22,418 nucleotides of DNA. Origin: Erysipelotrichaceae bacterium (lineage in GTDB: Bacteria > Bacillota_I > Bacilli_A > Erysipelotrichales > Erysipelotrichaceae). Positions within the stretch are counted from its first letter, which is position 1. Each line of letters starts with the position of its first letter. The notes beneath the pieces were generated by a model that did not search any database, was not told where the DNA came from, and saw only the letters and a list, made by a program, of their open reading frames with translations. This document shows positions 7,091 to 15,990 of the stretch, piece after piece. A program made the position numbers and the translations under genes. The stretch is taken from positions 1-22,418 of the forward strand of contig JAEDOA010000012.1 in assembly GCA_016302195.1 (NCBI GenBank), given 5' to 3'.

Positions 7091-7544
7091 GACAGTTATG
7101 GAAAAAGTAGTAGCTATAAATAGAAAAGCTAAACACGATTATTTTTTAGAGGAATTCTATGAAGCTGGTATTCAGTTGTCAGGAACAGAAATAAAAAGTA
7201 TTCGCCAAGGCAAAGTACAATTTAAAGAAGCCTATATTGATTTTATAGGTTCAGAGGCATTTATTGTTGACATGCATATTTCCCAATATGATCATGGTAA
7301 TATTTTCAATCATGAAGAAACAAGAAATAGAAGACTTTTATTGCATAAATATGAAATAAGGTCACTAAAGAAGGCTGTTTCAGTAAAAGGTTATACTGTA
7401 GTACCGACAAGGATGTATCTAAAGAAAGGGCTATGTAAATTAGAGATAGCTCTAGCAAAAGGAAAAGATTTATACGATAAACGACAAGCTTTAAAAGAAC
7501 GCGATGTCCAAAGAGAAATAGAAAAAGCAATGAAAGTGAGATAG
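7089..7544 (+). CDS. smpB: SsrA-binding protein SmpB
   Basis: SmpB binds tmRNA and brings it to stalled ribosomes for trans-translation. The 151-residue protein shows the family landmarks NRKAKHDYFLEE.YEAGIQLSGTEIKSIR, HISQYDHGN and the basic C-terminal tail KGKDLYDKRQALKERD.QREIEKA. Start is uncertain. TTG at 7089 has a GAGG 7 bases upstream; the ATG at 7098 (148 residues) has none at a good distance. I used the TTG, but the ATG is also compatible with family N-termini. ppiB follows after 5 bases. No separate promoter is visible, so expression probably depends on read-through of the secG terminator. Confidence 0.94.
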   Translation: MTVMEKVVAINRKAKHDYFLEEFYEAGIQLSGTEIKSIRQGKVQFKEAYIDFIGSEAFIVDMHISQYDHGNIFNHEETRNRRLLLHKYEIRSLKKAVSVKGYTVVPTRMYLKKGLCKLEIALAKGKDLYDKRQALKERDVQREIEKAMKVR

Positions 7545-7549
7545 TATAT

Positions 7550-8020
7550 ATGGTTGTTATTGAAATGAATGATGGAGGAATCATCAAGATTGAGCTTGAT
7601 CATCAAGCAGCTCCTATCACCTGCGCAAACTTTGAAAAATTGGTTGAAAATCATTTTTACGATGGAATCATTTTCCATCGTGTTATCAAGGATTTTATGA
7701 TACAGGGCGGAGACCCTACAAAAACAGGCATGGGTGGAAGCGAAGAAAAAATTAAAGGCGAGTTTAGCAGCAATGGAGTAAATAATCCGTTACATCACTA
7801 TCGCGCAACAATATCAATGGCTAGAAGCCAAAATCCGAATAGCGCATCATCACAATTTTTTATTGTTCACAAAGATAGTTTATATCTAGATGGAAATTAT
7901 GCTGCTTTTGGAAAAGTTGTTGAAGGAATGGATGTTGTTGATGCTATCGCTAGTGTCAAAACCGATAGATATGATAGGCCACTAACTGAACAGGTTATTA
8001 AAAAGGCATACATCATATAA
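7550..8020 (+). CDS. Cyclophilin-type peptidyl-prolyl cis-trans isomerase
   Basis: The 156-residue single-domain cyclophilin has FHRVIKDFMIQGGDP (42-56, with catalytic Arg44 and Gln52), ISMARS (88-93), SSQFFIV (100-106) and LDGNYAAFGKVVEGMDVVD, all in the expected order. It catalyses proline isomerisation during protein folding. There is no signal peptide or lipobox, so it is cytosolic, like PpiB. It starts 5 bases after smpB with only a weak GTGAG ribosome site, suggesting translational coupling, and is followed after 18 bases by the E2-like gene. Confidence 0.94.
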   Translation: MVVIEMNDGGIIKIELDHQAAPITCANFEKLVENHFYDGIIFHRVIKDFMIQGGDPTKTGMGGSEEKIKGEFSSNGVNNPLHHYRATISMARSQNPNSASSQFFIVHKDSLYLDGNYAAFGKVVEGMDVVDAIASVKTDRYDRPLTEQVIKKAYII

Positions 8021-8038
8021 AGAACCAAGGGGATAAAT

Positions 8039-8923
8039 ATGGAAAAGGAAAAAAAGAAAAAAAGAGGGGATAGAACCGATGGCTATCTAGTAAGAGATTT
8101 GGATCCACTTCATATGTTTATGCCATATCTAATGGGTTCAAGAACTGAAAATGAAGCGGTTATGAATGAGGAATTCGATTTAACAGAAGCAATCAAATTC
8201 ATCGAAAAGAAAAATGAAAATGCTCAATATCGCTATACTTATTTTCACTTAATAGTAGCTGCTCTAGCAAAAACGATTTATATGAGACCTAAAATGAATC
8301 GATTTATTGCTGGAAATCGTTATTATGACCGCAATAACATCTCTTTCTCATTTGTTGCTAAAAACAAGATGAGCGATAAAGGTGAAGAATCTTTACTTAT
8401 AATCGAAGCAGAAGATACCCAAGAAAGTTTAGTCGACCAAATTCATAACAAGATTTGTTCAGAAGTATATAAAGTTAGAGAAGAAAAACAGGTAGACGGA
8501 ACTACCAATGCGATAAAATGGCTGAATAAAATACCTAGACCCATTTTAAAATTAGTATGCAAAATACTATTCTGGATGGTTTACCATGATTGCTTGCCAA
8601 AAGCTTTACATGACTTTGACCCTTATCGTACATCTGTCTTTATTTCAAATTTAGGCAGCATCAAAATGAGTGCTAGTTATCATCACTTAATTAACTGGTC
8701 ATTAAATTCAGTTTTTATCTTAATTAACAAAGCTAAAAAAACACCAGCATTTAATGAAGATGGTACTTATAAAATGGTGGATACTATATCAATGGGATTT
8801 ACAATTGATGAAAGAATTGCGGATGGATTCTATTTCGCAAGAAGTATAGAACTATTCAAATACATCTTGACTCATCCAGATATTTTGGATTTGCCATTAA
8901 CACAAGATTTCACAATGGATTAA
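8039..8923 (+). CDS. Stand-alone 2-oxoacid dehydrogenase E2-like acyltransferase fold protein
   Basis: The 294-residue protein matches only the C-terminal acyltransferase domain of E2 subunits (chloramphenicol acetyltransferase-like fold), with a FISNLGSI segment (201-208) and a terminal DERIADG motif (257-263). The catalytic HxxxDG of true E2 enzymes is altered: Glu258 replaces the His. There are no lipoyl or E1/E3-binding domains, and no E1 or E3 gene nearby, so it is not part of a dehydrogenase complex here. Similar short proteins are annotated in many Bacillota as 'E2', function unknown. It begins with a Lys-rich stretch (MEKEKKKKRG). An AAGGGGAT ribosome site precedes the ATG. Last gene of the secG operon; its terminator begins in the stop codon. 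Confidence 0.75.
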   Translation: MEKEKKKKRGDRTDGYLVRDLDPLHMFMPYLMGSRTENEAVMNEEFDLTEAIKFIEKKNENAQYRYTYFHLIVAALAKTIYMRPKMNRFIAGNRYYDRNNISFSFVAKNKMSDKGEESLLIIEAEDTQESLVDQIHNKICSEVYKVREEKQVDGTTNAIKWLNKIPRPILKLVCKILFWMVYHDCLPKALHDFDPYRTSVFISNLGSIKMSASYHHLINWSLNSVFILINKAKKTPAFNEDGTYKMVDTISMGFTIDERIADGFYFARSIELFKYILTHPDILDLPLTQDFTMD

Positions 8924-8944
8924 GAGCAAAACTGCTCTTTTTTT
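8922..8944 (+). terminator. Terminator of the secG-smpB-ppiB-E2-like operon
   Basis: AAGAGCA / TGCTCTT 7-bp stem with AAAC loop and T tract. The stem begins in the TAA stop codon. The stem is identical in sequence to the zinc-operon terminator at 1526-1548. Confidence 0.88.
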
Positions 8945-8991
8945 CTTGCTAATTGTCTTCTATAATATTGATATAGAGAAAGGATAATAAA

Positions 8992-9936
8992 ATGAAAAAA
9001 ATTATAATTGATTGTGATACAGGCATAGATGATGCTTTAGCCTTATTATATGCCCTAAAAAGAAAAGATGTGAGAATAATGGCAATCACATCAACATTTG
9101 GAAATTGTAGTGCCTTACAATCCGCTATTAATTCCCTTAAAATGATCGAACTAGCAAATCCTGGCTATTTTATTCCCGTCTATGTCGGAAGTGAGTATAC
9201 CTACGACGGTAAAAAAACCCCATATTCTACATTTGTACATGGAGATAATGGAATTGGTGATGTATTATTGCCTCAACCTCAGAATGAACCACAACAAAAC
9301 GCTGTTGACGCCTTAATTGATATTATTAAGGAAAACCCTTATGAAATAACGATTGTTGCTTTAGGTAGGCTCACTAATATTGCCCTAGCTCTTGATAAGG
9401 CCCCAGAAATTGTTCATTTGGTGAAGCAATTAGTTTTTATGGGTGGCACTATTTATCACTGTGGCAATGTTGGTCCTTTATCCGAAGCAAATATTGCTGG
9501 TGATGCTATTAGCAGTAAAATTGTTTTGGAAGCTGGATTTAATGCGATACAAGTTGGGCTTGATATTACCCAGTCTACTCTATTAACTAGAAACGATTTG
9601 GATTATTTATTAAAGAATGCCCGTAGCGAAAACAAAGCAATCGCAAACTATATCAACCAATCAATGGTTAAATACTTCCAATTTAATCATGAAGCATCAA
9701 ATATGATTGATTGCTGTCCACTACATGATCCACTTGCCATGCTGATTGCTTTAAATCCTCAGCTTGCCAGCATTTCTTATTATCCTTGCACGGTTGAAAC
9801 AAATCCCGAAAGTATTTGTTATGGTATGCTAGTAGCAGATACAAGAGAGAATCCAATCCAGGTTAATCCTATCGGTCTAGCCTTAAGATGCGACAAAAGA
9901 AAAGCTGTTGACTTATTAATATCAATATTTTGTTAA
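8992..9936 (+). CDS. Inosine-uridine-preferring nucleoside hydrolase family protein
   Basis: The 314-residue protein begins MKKIIIDCDTGIDDALAL, the calcium-binding DxDxGxDDA signature (D7, D9, D13, D14), and has the second active-site element LHDPLAM with H245 and D246. These enzymes split ribonucleosides into base plus ribose for salvage. The central segment is SEANIAGDA rather than the common EFNxxxDPEAA, so specificity is uncertain. Start is supported by AAAGGA 8 bases upstream. A TATAAT at 8961-8966 may drive it, but I see no good -35. It lies alone between terminators. Functionally it fits the purine salvage enzyme Hpt encoded further right. Confidence 0.9.
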   Translation: MKKIIIDCDTGIDDALALLYALKRKDVRIMAITSTFGNCSALQSAINSLKMIELANPGYFIPVYVGSEYTYDGKKTPYSTFVHGDNGIGDVLLPQPQNEPQQNAVDALIDIIKENPYEITIVALGRLTNIALALDKAPEIVHLVKQLVFMGGTIYHCGNVGPLSEANIAGDAISSKIVLEAGFNAIQVGLDITQSTLLTRNDLDYLLKNARSENKAIANYINQSMVKYFQFNHEASNMIDCCPLHDPLAMLIALNPQLASISYYPCTVETNPESICYGMLVADTRENPIQVNPIGLALRCDKRKAVDLLISIFC

Positions 9937-9960
9937 AAAGGGAGTATCAAAACTCCCTTT
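9937..9960. terminator. Bidirectional terminator between convergent genes
   Basis: AAAGGGAGT / ACTCCCTTT, 9-bp stem with a 6-base loop. On the minus strand it is followed by TTTTT, serving the ABC permease operon; on the plus strand it follows the nucleoside hydrolase stop but with only a short T run. Confidence 0.82.
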
Positions 9961-10858
9961 AAACATCCTTTCTCTTAATAATTCTATAAGATAACAACAA
10001 CATTAAAGCTGATAGAACAATATATATTGCCATAACAGCCATCATAGATAGAGTCTGGTTATCAGTTAATACCTGTTTTGGCCAGCTCATTCTTGTTATA
10101 TCACAATCCGAGAAAGCATTAATAAATATATTAGTAAAATAGCCTAATGCCTCTGATTGAGGTATACTCTTTCCAAATACTTCAACGCACTGTTTAAACA
10201 TTAAACCAAAATGGTAATTGATATCAATAAGAGGTGGTAATTGCCCTGAATTGGAAAACTGTCCAACAATTCTGAACATTGGAATTACAGCCATTATCAC
10301 AATAATCAAAGCAAATATTGGTAAAAAGGCTGCCAACTTTTTGTTACATATACAGCTCAACAAGCAAGCTACACTTCCTACAACAACAATCACCACTATT
10401 CCATATAGGATATAACATGGAAGATAACTCAATAACATCTTGGCGATATTACTATCAATATTTCTCGATAATACAATTACGGAAAAATAAGTGAATAAAG
10501 ATAATAACATTAATAATACTAGACCAACGAAATTACCTGTCAATTTTCCTGTCAATATCTCGCTACGACTATTTGGCTTTGTTACTAATAACCTAAAGGT
10601 CCCTTCATGAACTTCTGAAGAAATTATTCCTGAAGTACTGCTAGCAATCATACTGATTAACAGAAAGCCATCTAGTGCTAAAAAGATGAACAAATTCTGA
10701 TAACTCAATAATTCATTACTGATAGAAACAAAGCTTCCCTTGGTGATTTCTGCTAAATTTACAAGCATCAACCCACATAGCAGAGCTGTCACTACAGAAA
10801 TTATTATCGCACTTTTCTTGACTGTTGTTTCAAGTGTTCTTAAAAAGATATTTTTCAT
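9959..10858 (-). CDS. ABC-2 type transporter permease
   Basis: The 299-residue membrane protein has about six hydrophobic helices: near 17-37, 52-72, 108-130, 142-167, 172-193 and 274-293. The cytoplasmic segment SSEVHEGTFRLLVTKPNSRSEILTGKL after helix 2 is the typical coupling-helix motif of NatB/ABC-2 permeases. A large extracytoplasmic loop (about 195-270) precedes the last helix, and could contact a surface protein. Its ATG overlaps the ATPase stop (ATGA), with GGAGG 7 bases upstream. It is third in an operon behind the repeat surface protein and the ATPase. Substrate and direction unknown; most relatives act as exporters. Confidence 0.88.
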   Translation of the reverse strand: MKNIFLRTLETTVKKSAIIISVVTALLCGLMLVNLAEITKGSFVSISNELLSYQNLFIFLALDGFLLISMIASSTSGIISSEVHEGTFRLLVTKPNSRSEILTGKLTGNFVGLVLLMLLSLFTYFSVIVLSRNIDSNIAKMLLSYLPCYILYGIVVIVVVGSVACLLSCICNKKLAAFLPIFALIIVIMAVIPMFRIVGQFSNSGQLPPLIDINYHFGLMFKQCVEVFGKSIPQSEALGYFTNIFINAFSDCDITRMSWPKQVLTDNQTLSMMAVMAIYIVLSALMLLLSYRIIKRKDV

Positions 10859-11775
10859 TGTTGACCTCCTTCAAGAGCGTTTTTATACAGAGAATCCAAT
10901 GATAATCTCTCTTGATCTATTTTGTTAATCATCAAATCATTTTCATAGACAATCTTAATTAATTCTCTTTTCAACTGATCTGTTTCATCGCAAGAGAATT
11001 TGATTTCGTTATTATCAACCGTATATGAATATTTATCTTCTAATTTTTCAAGAACCAACTGATTGTTTGAACTACTAAATACCACAATACCATTATTGAA
11101 TTTGCGTTGTGCTGTTTCAATATCTTCATTTAAGACAATAACGCCATGATTAATCATGATTACTCCATCAATAACAGTTTCAAGTTCAGTTAATACGTGA
11201 GAACTGATTAATACTGTTTGTTTATCCTGGTTAACCATTTTCCTAACAATGTCAAGTATTTCCATTCTACTGGTAGGATCGAGGTTAGCAGTTGGTTCAT
11301 CAAGCAATAATATCGAAGGATTGTGAATCATTGCCTGAGCCAAGGAAACCTTCTTTTTCATACCAGTTGAGAACTTACAAACCTTCTTATTAGCATGTTC
11401 TCTTAATTCAAACCTGTCTATCAACTCATTGGCTCTTTTTGCTGCCTCAACATCTGATAAGCCGGCTAAAGTAGCCATATACCATAAGTATTCAACACAG
11501 CTCATATCATTATAAAAGCTAGTAAACTCAGGTGAATAACCCAAATGTGCCAAGGCTTCTGTGCTGCCAATAGGATATCCCATTACTGTTCCATTTCCTG
11601 ATGTTGGCATTAGTGTACCCATAATAAGAGACATTGTTGTTGATTTTCCTGCGCCGTTTGGCCCTACAATACCATAAACTTTTCCTGGTGTCAGTTGTAA
11701 AGAGATATCATTAACGGCTGTAAAATTACCAAATCTTTTTGTAACATGGTTTAATTCTATACAATAATTATCCAT
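10855..11775 (-). CDS. ABC transporter ATP-binding protein
   Basis: The 306-residue subunit has Walker A GPNGAGKST (38-46), the Q-loop region as GYSPEF (Glu in place of Gln, common in this NatA/CcmA-like group), the signature FSTGMKKKVSLAQ (135-147), Walker B ILLLDE (155-160) and the H-loop SSH (191-193). The signature is STGMK instead of SGGQ, again typical of NatA-type ATPases. The last 80 residues form the extra C-terminal domain seen in this class. Start is backed by AAGGAGGT. It overlaps the repeat protein gene by 8 bases and the permease gene by 4, so all three are translated together. Confidence 0.93.
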   Translation of the reverse strand: MDNYCIELNHVTKRFGNFTAVNDISLQLTPGKVYGIVGPNGAGKSTTMSLIMGTLMPTSGNGTVMGYPIGSTEALAHLGYSPEFTSFYNDMSCVEYLWYMATLAGLSDVEAAKRANELIDRFELREHANKKVCKFSTGMKKKVSLAQAMIHNPSILLLDEPTANLDPTSRMEILDIVRKMVNQDKQTVLISSHVLTELETVIDGVIMINHGVIVLNEDIETAQRKFNNGIVVFSSSNNQLVLEKLEDKYSYTVDNNEIKFSCDETDQLKRELIKIVYENDLMINKIDQERLSLDSLYKNALEGGQQ

Positions 11776-14700
11776 TAACCTTTACCTCCTTACTGAGTTT
11801 TTTAATGCGGTATTTTCTATACATATTAACAAATACCGCTAATACAAAGACTAATACTGAAATAACAACAGCATAATATCCACCACGCGTCTGCTTTGTT
11901 ACGGTAACACTTACCTTTTGAATTGTCGTCTTGCCTTGACCGTCATCACATGATAGTACAATAACATGGTCACCCTCTGTCAATTCCAGTTGATAAGAAT
12001 CAGCTGTTGTAGTTGCTACAACTACATTGTTGTCGCTTATTTTTACCGAAGAATATGGCTGATTTGTTTCCCAGGAAAGAATTACCACATGATTATCGCT
12101 AATTATTTCCGATTCACTTGTCAGTGTTAAACCCTCATCTGTATTTAATAAATACAAGTTTTCCATGCCACTAGCTAACAAAGTGTTATCATTTAACATA
12201 TAGCCATCCAATGCATTTATGTTATAGTATGCTACTTCTTTTTTTTCATTTATGTCAAATAAGCCAACTGAATTAGCTTCATAAGTATTAAACAATAAGA
12301 AATTATCACTATTTTTAACTCTGCTGATTTCGTTAATCTCGGATTTTGAAGATGAATTGATTCCAATTGTTTCTAGTACTTCAAAACTTTCTGTATCATA
12401 TATCGCAATAACGCTTACTGTTTTATAAGTATTTTCGTCCCAATAGTTTTTGATAATAGCTAAATCTTTATTACCATCCCCACTTACATCATTGAACAAG
12501 AATAGTTTATTTAGTTCGTTTGATTCGGAAATATTAAAATAGACAGGTTCTGCTGGTTTATAATTCATTTCATAATCTTCAACTTGATAATTATCTAAAC
12601 TCCAATAATCAAAGGCAGTTAATTCTTTGCCTGTCTTTCCATCAACAATTCTATAAGTTCCATAATACCCTGCATATCTCAACAGTTCATTATAACCATC
12701 ATTATTGATGTCAAAGTCTAATACACCAAATACTTCATAATCACTTGCCCCTTTTTGACATAGAGTATACATGAAATCTAAGCTTTTGCCATCGTAAACA
12801 TTGAAAACCTGATAATCTCTTTCATTATAGTTTGAAAGGACTATCTCGTTGATTCCATCTTTATTAATATCGTTAAATACTATTCCATAGATAGAATTCT
12901 TGATTTTTGAATCTATTTTCTTCGTTTTATATTTTTTATATTCAACATCATAACGACTATATACTTTTGAAGTCCACAATTCCATTTGTGTATCTGAAAT
13001 ACTTACATAATCGACGATTCCATCCGAATTGATGTCACCAATTTCTTTAATTGTTCCCTTAGTATCAAAGTAGTTATTGATATTTCCTTTTAAAGACATG
13101 CTACTAGAAGCAACTATACCTTGGCTAATCAATAATTCTCTTTTTCCATCGCCGTCCATATCATTAACCAGTTTCACTTCGTCAACAAGTGCATAATAAC
13201 TCACATATTTTCCTTTTTCATCATAGCCTTTATATAGGAAAATGCGGCTGTCTTTTAATGTCGAACCATCTTTGCCATTAAGAATTAGTACAGTAGTATC
13301 TACAGGTTCATCTTTGCTATTATAATTGTCCAGTAAAACAATATAATCATCAATTCCATCTTTGTTGAAATCTGCTGCTGTTACTGATTTAGCACCATGA
13401 ATTCTTTGTTCTCTAACATTATATTGCCAGTTTACTGTTTTGCCATCGCTTTGATAGGCAACGATACTTGTTATAGCTTCGTTATTTTTAAAAGTAATAA
13501 CTAATTGGTCATTTGCCGAATTAATTAGATTAGCCTTTCTTCTGACAAACAATGGTGTTGCATTTGTAAATCCATTATCAATTTCATAAACGCAATCATT
13601 GAATACTTCCAATAGATATCCTCCATTTTCCAAATAGGTTAGTTTTGTCTTTGAGTTTTCTGAACTGGAAATCTTGAGTTCTTTTTGGAATAACACTTCG
13701 CCATTATAATCTATTACTTTTGTCGCAATCTTTTCATTAGATGGATAGGTAATGGTAATAGTATCATGTAGTACACCATCTTTAGTATATTGACTAAAAA
13801 CGCCATTTGCTCTAGAGGCAATTGACTTAAAATCAATTGTTTTAACAACTTCCATTGTCTCTAAATCATATAAAACAAAACATTGGCATTCCCTACTCAA
13901 ATATTCGCTAATTGACTCATTATCAACAAAGAAGCACTTGATAAGAGCCATATTGTCCTTTATATCGACAACCTGATAAGAGTTAAACCAGGAATTATTA
14001 ATACCTGTCTGAATTGTTGTATTGCCAAAATTGTTGTCATACAAAAATAAGTCCAATACTTCCTGATCAACAACATCTAAAGGATATTGAGGATATGTTT
14101 TACTATCACTATCATATTGATAAATAATACCATCCTCACTGATAAAATATAGCTTATCTTTATATTCAAATAAGTCCCATAAATTTAATTGAACTTTAAA
14201 GCTGTATTCTTCATTATATGGAGATGTAACCGTTCTTTCACTTGCTACCTTTGTTTTTTCAACTAAACTCAAATCCTGACCGTTTAATAAGCCAAAATAT
14301 CCGTCCTGATCTACAAATGCGATAGATCCTTGATACCATAACATATCCCAAATGTTATCTGTACTTGTATAACTTGCTATTACTGTTCCAGTAACCAAAT
14401 CAATCTCTGCAATAGTATAATCGTAAATAACAAATGTACGATTATCCAGTACTTCCATTTTATAAATGTAGGAATTCTTCAACACTGTTCCTAAATTTTC
14501 ATCATAATCAGAGCAAGTTAATCTAAAGCTAGAGATAACGCTACCATCTTTTCCGGAAATAGTAAACATCTGATTAGAGGTTGATGCAGCATTTTGATAA
14601 GTTAAAAAATCAGGATATCCATCATTATTCACATCATTAACACATATTAGCTTTAGTACAGAGTACAAAGTATCCAAATGTGTTTTTGAATCTGAGGAAA

Positions 14701-14893
14701 TAATATCAATCCCATTTTCACCATAAAAGACTATTGATTGTTTGCCTTCATAAATAACCTGACAAATCTCATTACTATTATCAATCTGACCGACATTGTT
14801 TAGTTTCTCAATGCTTTTTCCTTCTGCTTTTATTGAATAAGCACTAGAAAAGAATAGTAAAGAGACCATAATTAATGTAATTAGTTTCTTCAT
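11768..14893 (-). CDS. Membrane-anchored FG-GAP/VCBS-like repeat surface protein
   Basis: The 1041-residue protein has a signal peptide (1-24: KK, hydrophobic core, IKA-E cleavage site), a long beta-rich ectodomain, an Ig-like segment (about 935-1000) and one C-terminal helix (about 1005-1025) with a basic cytoplasmic tail (KYRIKKLSKEVK). Seven DxDxDG-type calcium loops lie at about 87, 508, 578, 620, 675, 728 and 802, followed by hydrophobic strands, as in FG-GAP or EF-hand-like repeat propellers. Residues 100-500 contain propeller-like repeats without calcium loops. Start chosen at 14893 with AAGGAGG 7 bases upstream; a GTG 5 codons further out overlaps that site. It leads an operon with an ABC transporter, which suggests it recognises a ligand or assists transport at the cell surface. 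No catalytic motif is seen. Confidence 0.85.
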   Translation of the reverse strand: MKKLITLIMVSLLFFSSAYSIKAEGKSIEKLNNVGQIDNSNEICQVIYEGKQSIVFYGENGIDIISSDSKTHLDTLYSVLKLICVNDVNNDGYPDFLTYQNAASTSNQMFTISGKDGSVISSFRLTCSDYDENLGTVLKNSYIYKMEVLDNRTFVIYDYTIAEIDLVTGTVIASYTSTDNIWDMLWYQGSIAFVDQDGYFGLLNGQDLSLVEKTKVASERTVTSPYNEEYSFKVQLNLWDLFEYKDKLYFISEDGIIYQYDSDSKTYPQYPLDVVDQEVLDLFLYDNNFGNTTIQTGINNSWFNSYQVVDIKDNMALIKCFFVDNESISEYLSRECQCFVLYDLETMEVVKTIDFKSIASRANGVFSQYTKDGVLHDTITITYPSNEKIATKVIDYNGEVLFQKELKISSSENSKTKLTYLENGGYLLEVFNDCVYEIDNGFTNATPLFVRRKANLINSANDQLVITFKNNEAITSIVAYQSDGKTVNWQYNVREQRIHGAKSVTAADFNKDGIDDYIVLLDNYNSKDEPVDTTVLILNGKDGSTLKDSRIFLYKGYDEKGKYVSYYALVDEVKLVNDMDGDGKRELLISQGIVASSSMSLKGNINNYFDTKGTIKEIGDINSDGIVDYVSISDTQMELWTSKVYSRYDVEYKKYKTKKIDSKIKNSIYGIVFNDINKDGINEIVLSNYNERDYQVFNVYDGKSLDFMYTLCQKGASDYEVFGVLDFDINNDGYNELLRYAGYYGTYRIVDGKTGKELTAFDYWSLDNYQVEDYEMNYKPAEPVYFNISESNELNKLFLFNDVSGDGNKDLAIIKNYWDENTYKTVSVIAIYDTESFEVLETIGINSSSKSEINEISRVKNSDNFLLFNTYEANSVGLFDINEKKEVAYYNINALDGYMLNDNTLLASGMENLYLLNTDEGLTLTSESEIISDNHVVILSWETNQPYSSVKISDNNVVVATTTADSYQLELTEGDHVIVLSCDDGQGKTTIQKVSVTVTKQTRGGYYAVVISVLVFVLAVFVNMYRKYRIKKLSKEVKVNG

Positions 14894-14914
14894 AAGGCCC
14901 TCCTTCACCTATTC

Positions 14915-14923
14915 ATTGTATCA
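14915..14923 (-). promoter_or_regulatory. Candidate extended -10 promoter of the surface-protein/ABC operon
   Basis: Minus strand TGATACAAT (hexamer TACAAT at 14915-14920). Transcription would begin about 15 bases before the ATG, leaving room for the AAGGAGG site. No good -35. No terminator separates it from dusB, so read-through from dusB is also possible. Confidence 0.45.
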
Positions 14924-14949
14924 TAGTAAAATTATGCGTTCATTAAGAA

Positions 14950-15957
14950 TTAATTAATATCATCTAATTGTGAGAAATCGTCATTTTCTATCATTGTGCG
15001 ATATGATTCTATAATTTGTACAAACTGCTGATAATTCTCCATATGATTAATTTGGGCCTTAACCTTATTGGCATGAGGCATTGAGTTAATATACCAGCAG
15101 GCATGACCTCTCATCTCTTTGATACCTGTCTTTTCACCCTTTAGTTCAATCAGTTTTTGGCAATGTAATATACATTGGTTCAATTTCTCTATCATTGTAG
15201 GATTTTCAGTTATAACACTGTATTTATCATAATCAACTAACTGTTTAATTAACCATGGATTACCTAATGAACCTCTTGATACCATGAAAAAATCACAGTG
15301 AGTCAACTGCTTCATATTCAAATAATCCTGAAGCGAAAAGATATCACCATTACCGATAATAGGAATACTAGTGATTTTTTCTTTTATCTGTTTTATCATA
15401 TTCCAGTCTGAATGGCCACTATAATACTGGGCTCTAGTTCTAGGATGAATTGCCAGCGCTTTGATTCCTGTTTTTGCCATTTGACAGGCAAAATCCACTC
15501 CATTTATATGATTGCTATCCCAGCCGGCTCTAATCTTTACCGTAACTGGTTTTTTTACATTATCGCATATTGCTTTAACAATTTGACTACTGTATTCAAC
15601 ATCAAGCATCAATGAACTTCCACCATTGCTTTTGCATACTTTTGGAACAGGACAGCCCATATTCAAATCGATAATGTCACAATTCGTATTGTTATCTAAG
15701 AACTGAGCAGCTTTCACTAATGTATCTACATCTTTGCCAAATAGCTGTAAAGTTATTGGTTTTTCATTTTCGTCAACTTCGGTCATTTTAATTGTTTTTT
15801 TATTTTCATAACATATTGCCTTATCACTAATCATCTCACTGTAGATCAGAGCTGGATTAAACTGTTTAATGATACTACGAAAAGAATAATTACTGATTCC
15901 TGCCATTGGACCAACAATTATGTGATTATCTAATACTACATCACCTATTTTAATCAT
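14950..15957 (-). CDS. dusB: tRNA-dihydrouridine synthase (Dus family)
   Basis: The 335-residue FMN enzyme reduces uridines in the tRNA D-arm to dihydrouridine. It shows the Dus pattern: MAGISNYSFRSI near the N-terminus, QLFGKD (71-76), DLNMGCPVPKV with catalytic Cys102, KIRAGWD, AIHPRTRAQYYSG and IGNGDIFS, in (alpha/beta)8 barrel order. An AAGGAG site lies 6 bases before the ATG. It ends the tilS-hpt-ftsH-hslO-dusB series, the order known from Bacillus and relatives, 31 bases after hslO with a hairpin between them. DusB is the usual Firmicute name; the exact tRNA position modified cannot be told from sequence. Confidence 0.93.
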   Translation of the reverse strand: MIKIGDVVLDNHIIVGPMAGISNYSFRSIIKQFNPALIYSEMISDKAICYENKKTIKMTEVDENEKPITLQLFGKDVDTLVKAAQFLDNNTNCDIIDLNMGCPVPKVCKSNGGSSLMLDVEYSSQIVKAICDNVKKPVTVKIRAGWDSNHINGVDFACQMAKTGIKALAIHPRTRAQYYSGHSDWNMIKQIKEKITSIPIIGNGDIFSLQDYLNMKQLTHCDFFMVSRGSLGNPWLIKQLVDYDKYSVITENPTMIEKLNQCILHCQKLIELKGEKTGIKEMRGHACWYINSMPHANKVKAQINHMENYQQFVQIIESYRTMIENDDFSQLDDIN

Positions 15958-15968
15958 CGCATGCTCCT

Positions 15969-15990
15969 TAAAAGGTCGATTACTCGACCT
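15969..15990 (-). terminator. Weak hairpin between hslO and dusB
   Basis: AGGTCGA / TCGACCT 7-bp stem, GTAA loop, followed by TTTTAAGG. The stem overlaps the hslO TAG stop. With only a short T run and the dusB ribosome site right behind it, partial termination or mRNA processing is more likely than full termination. Confidence 0.55.

Noticed and set aside
7306..7678. Minus-strand open frames across smpB and ppiB
   Set aside because: Shadows of two well-recognised genes, with no ribosome sites.
8039..8923. Component of a pyruvate dehydrogenase complex
   Set aside because: No lipoyl domain, catalytic His or partner genes.
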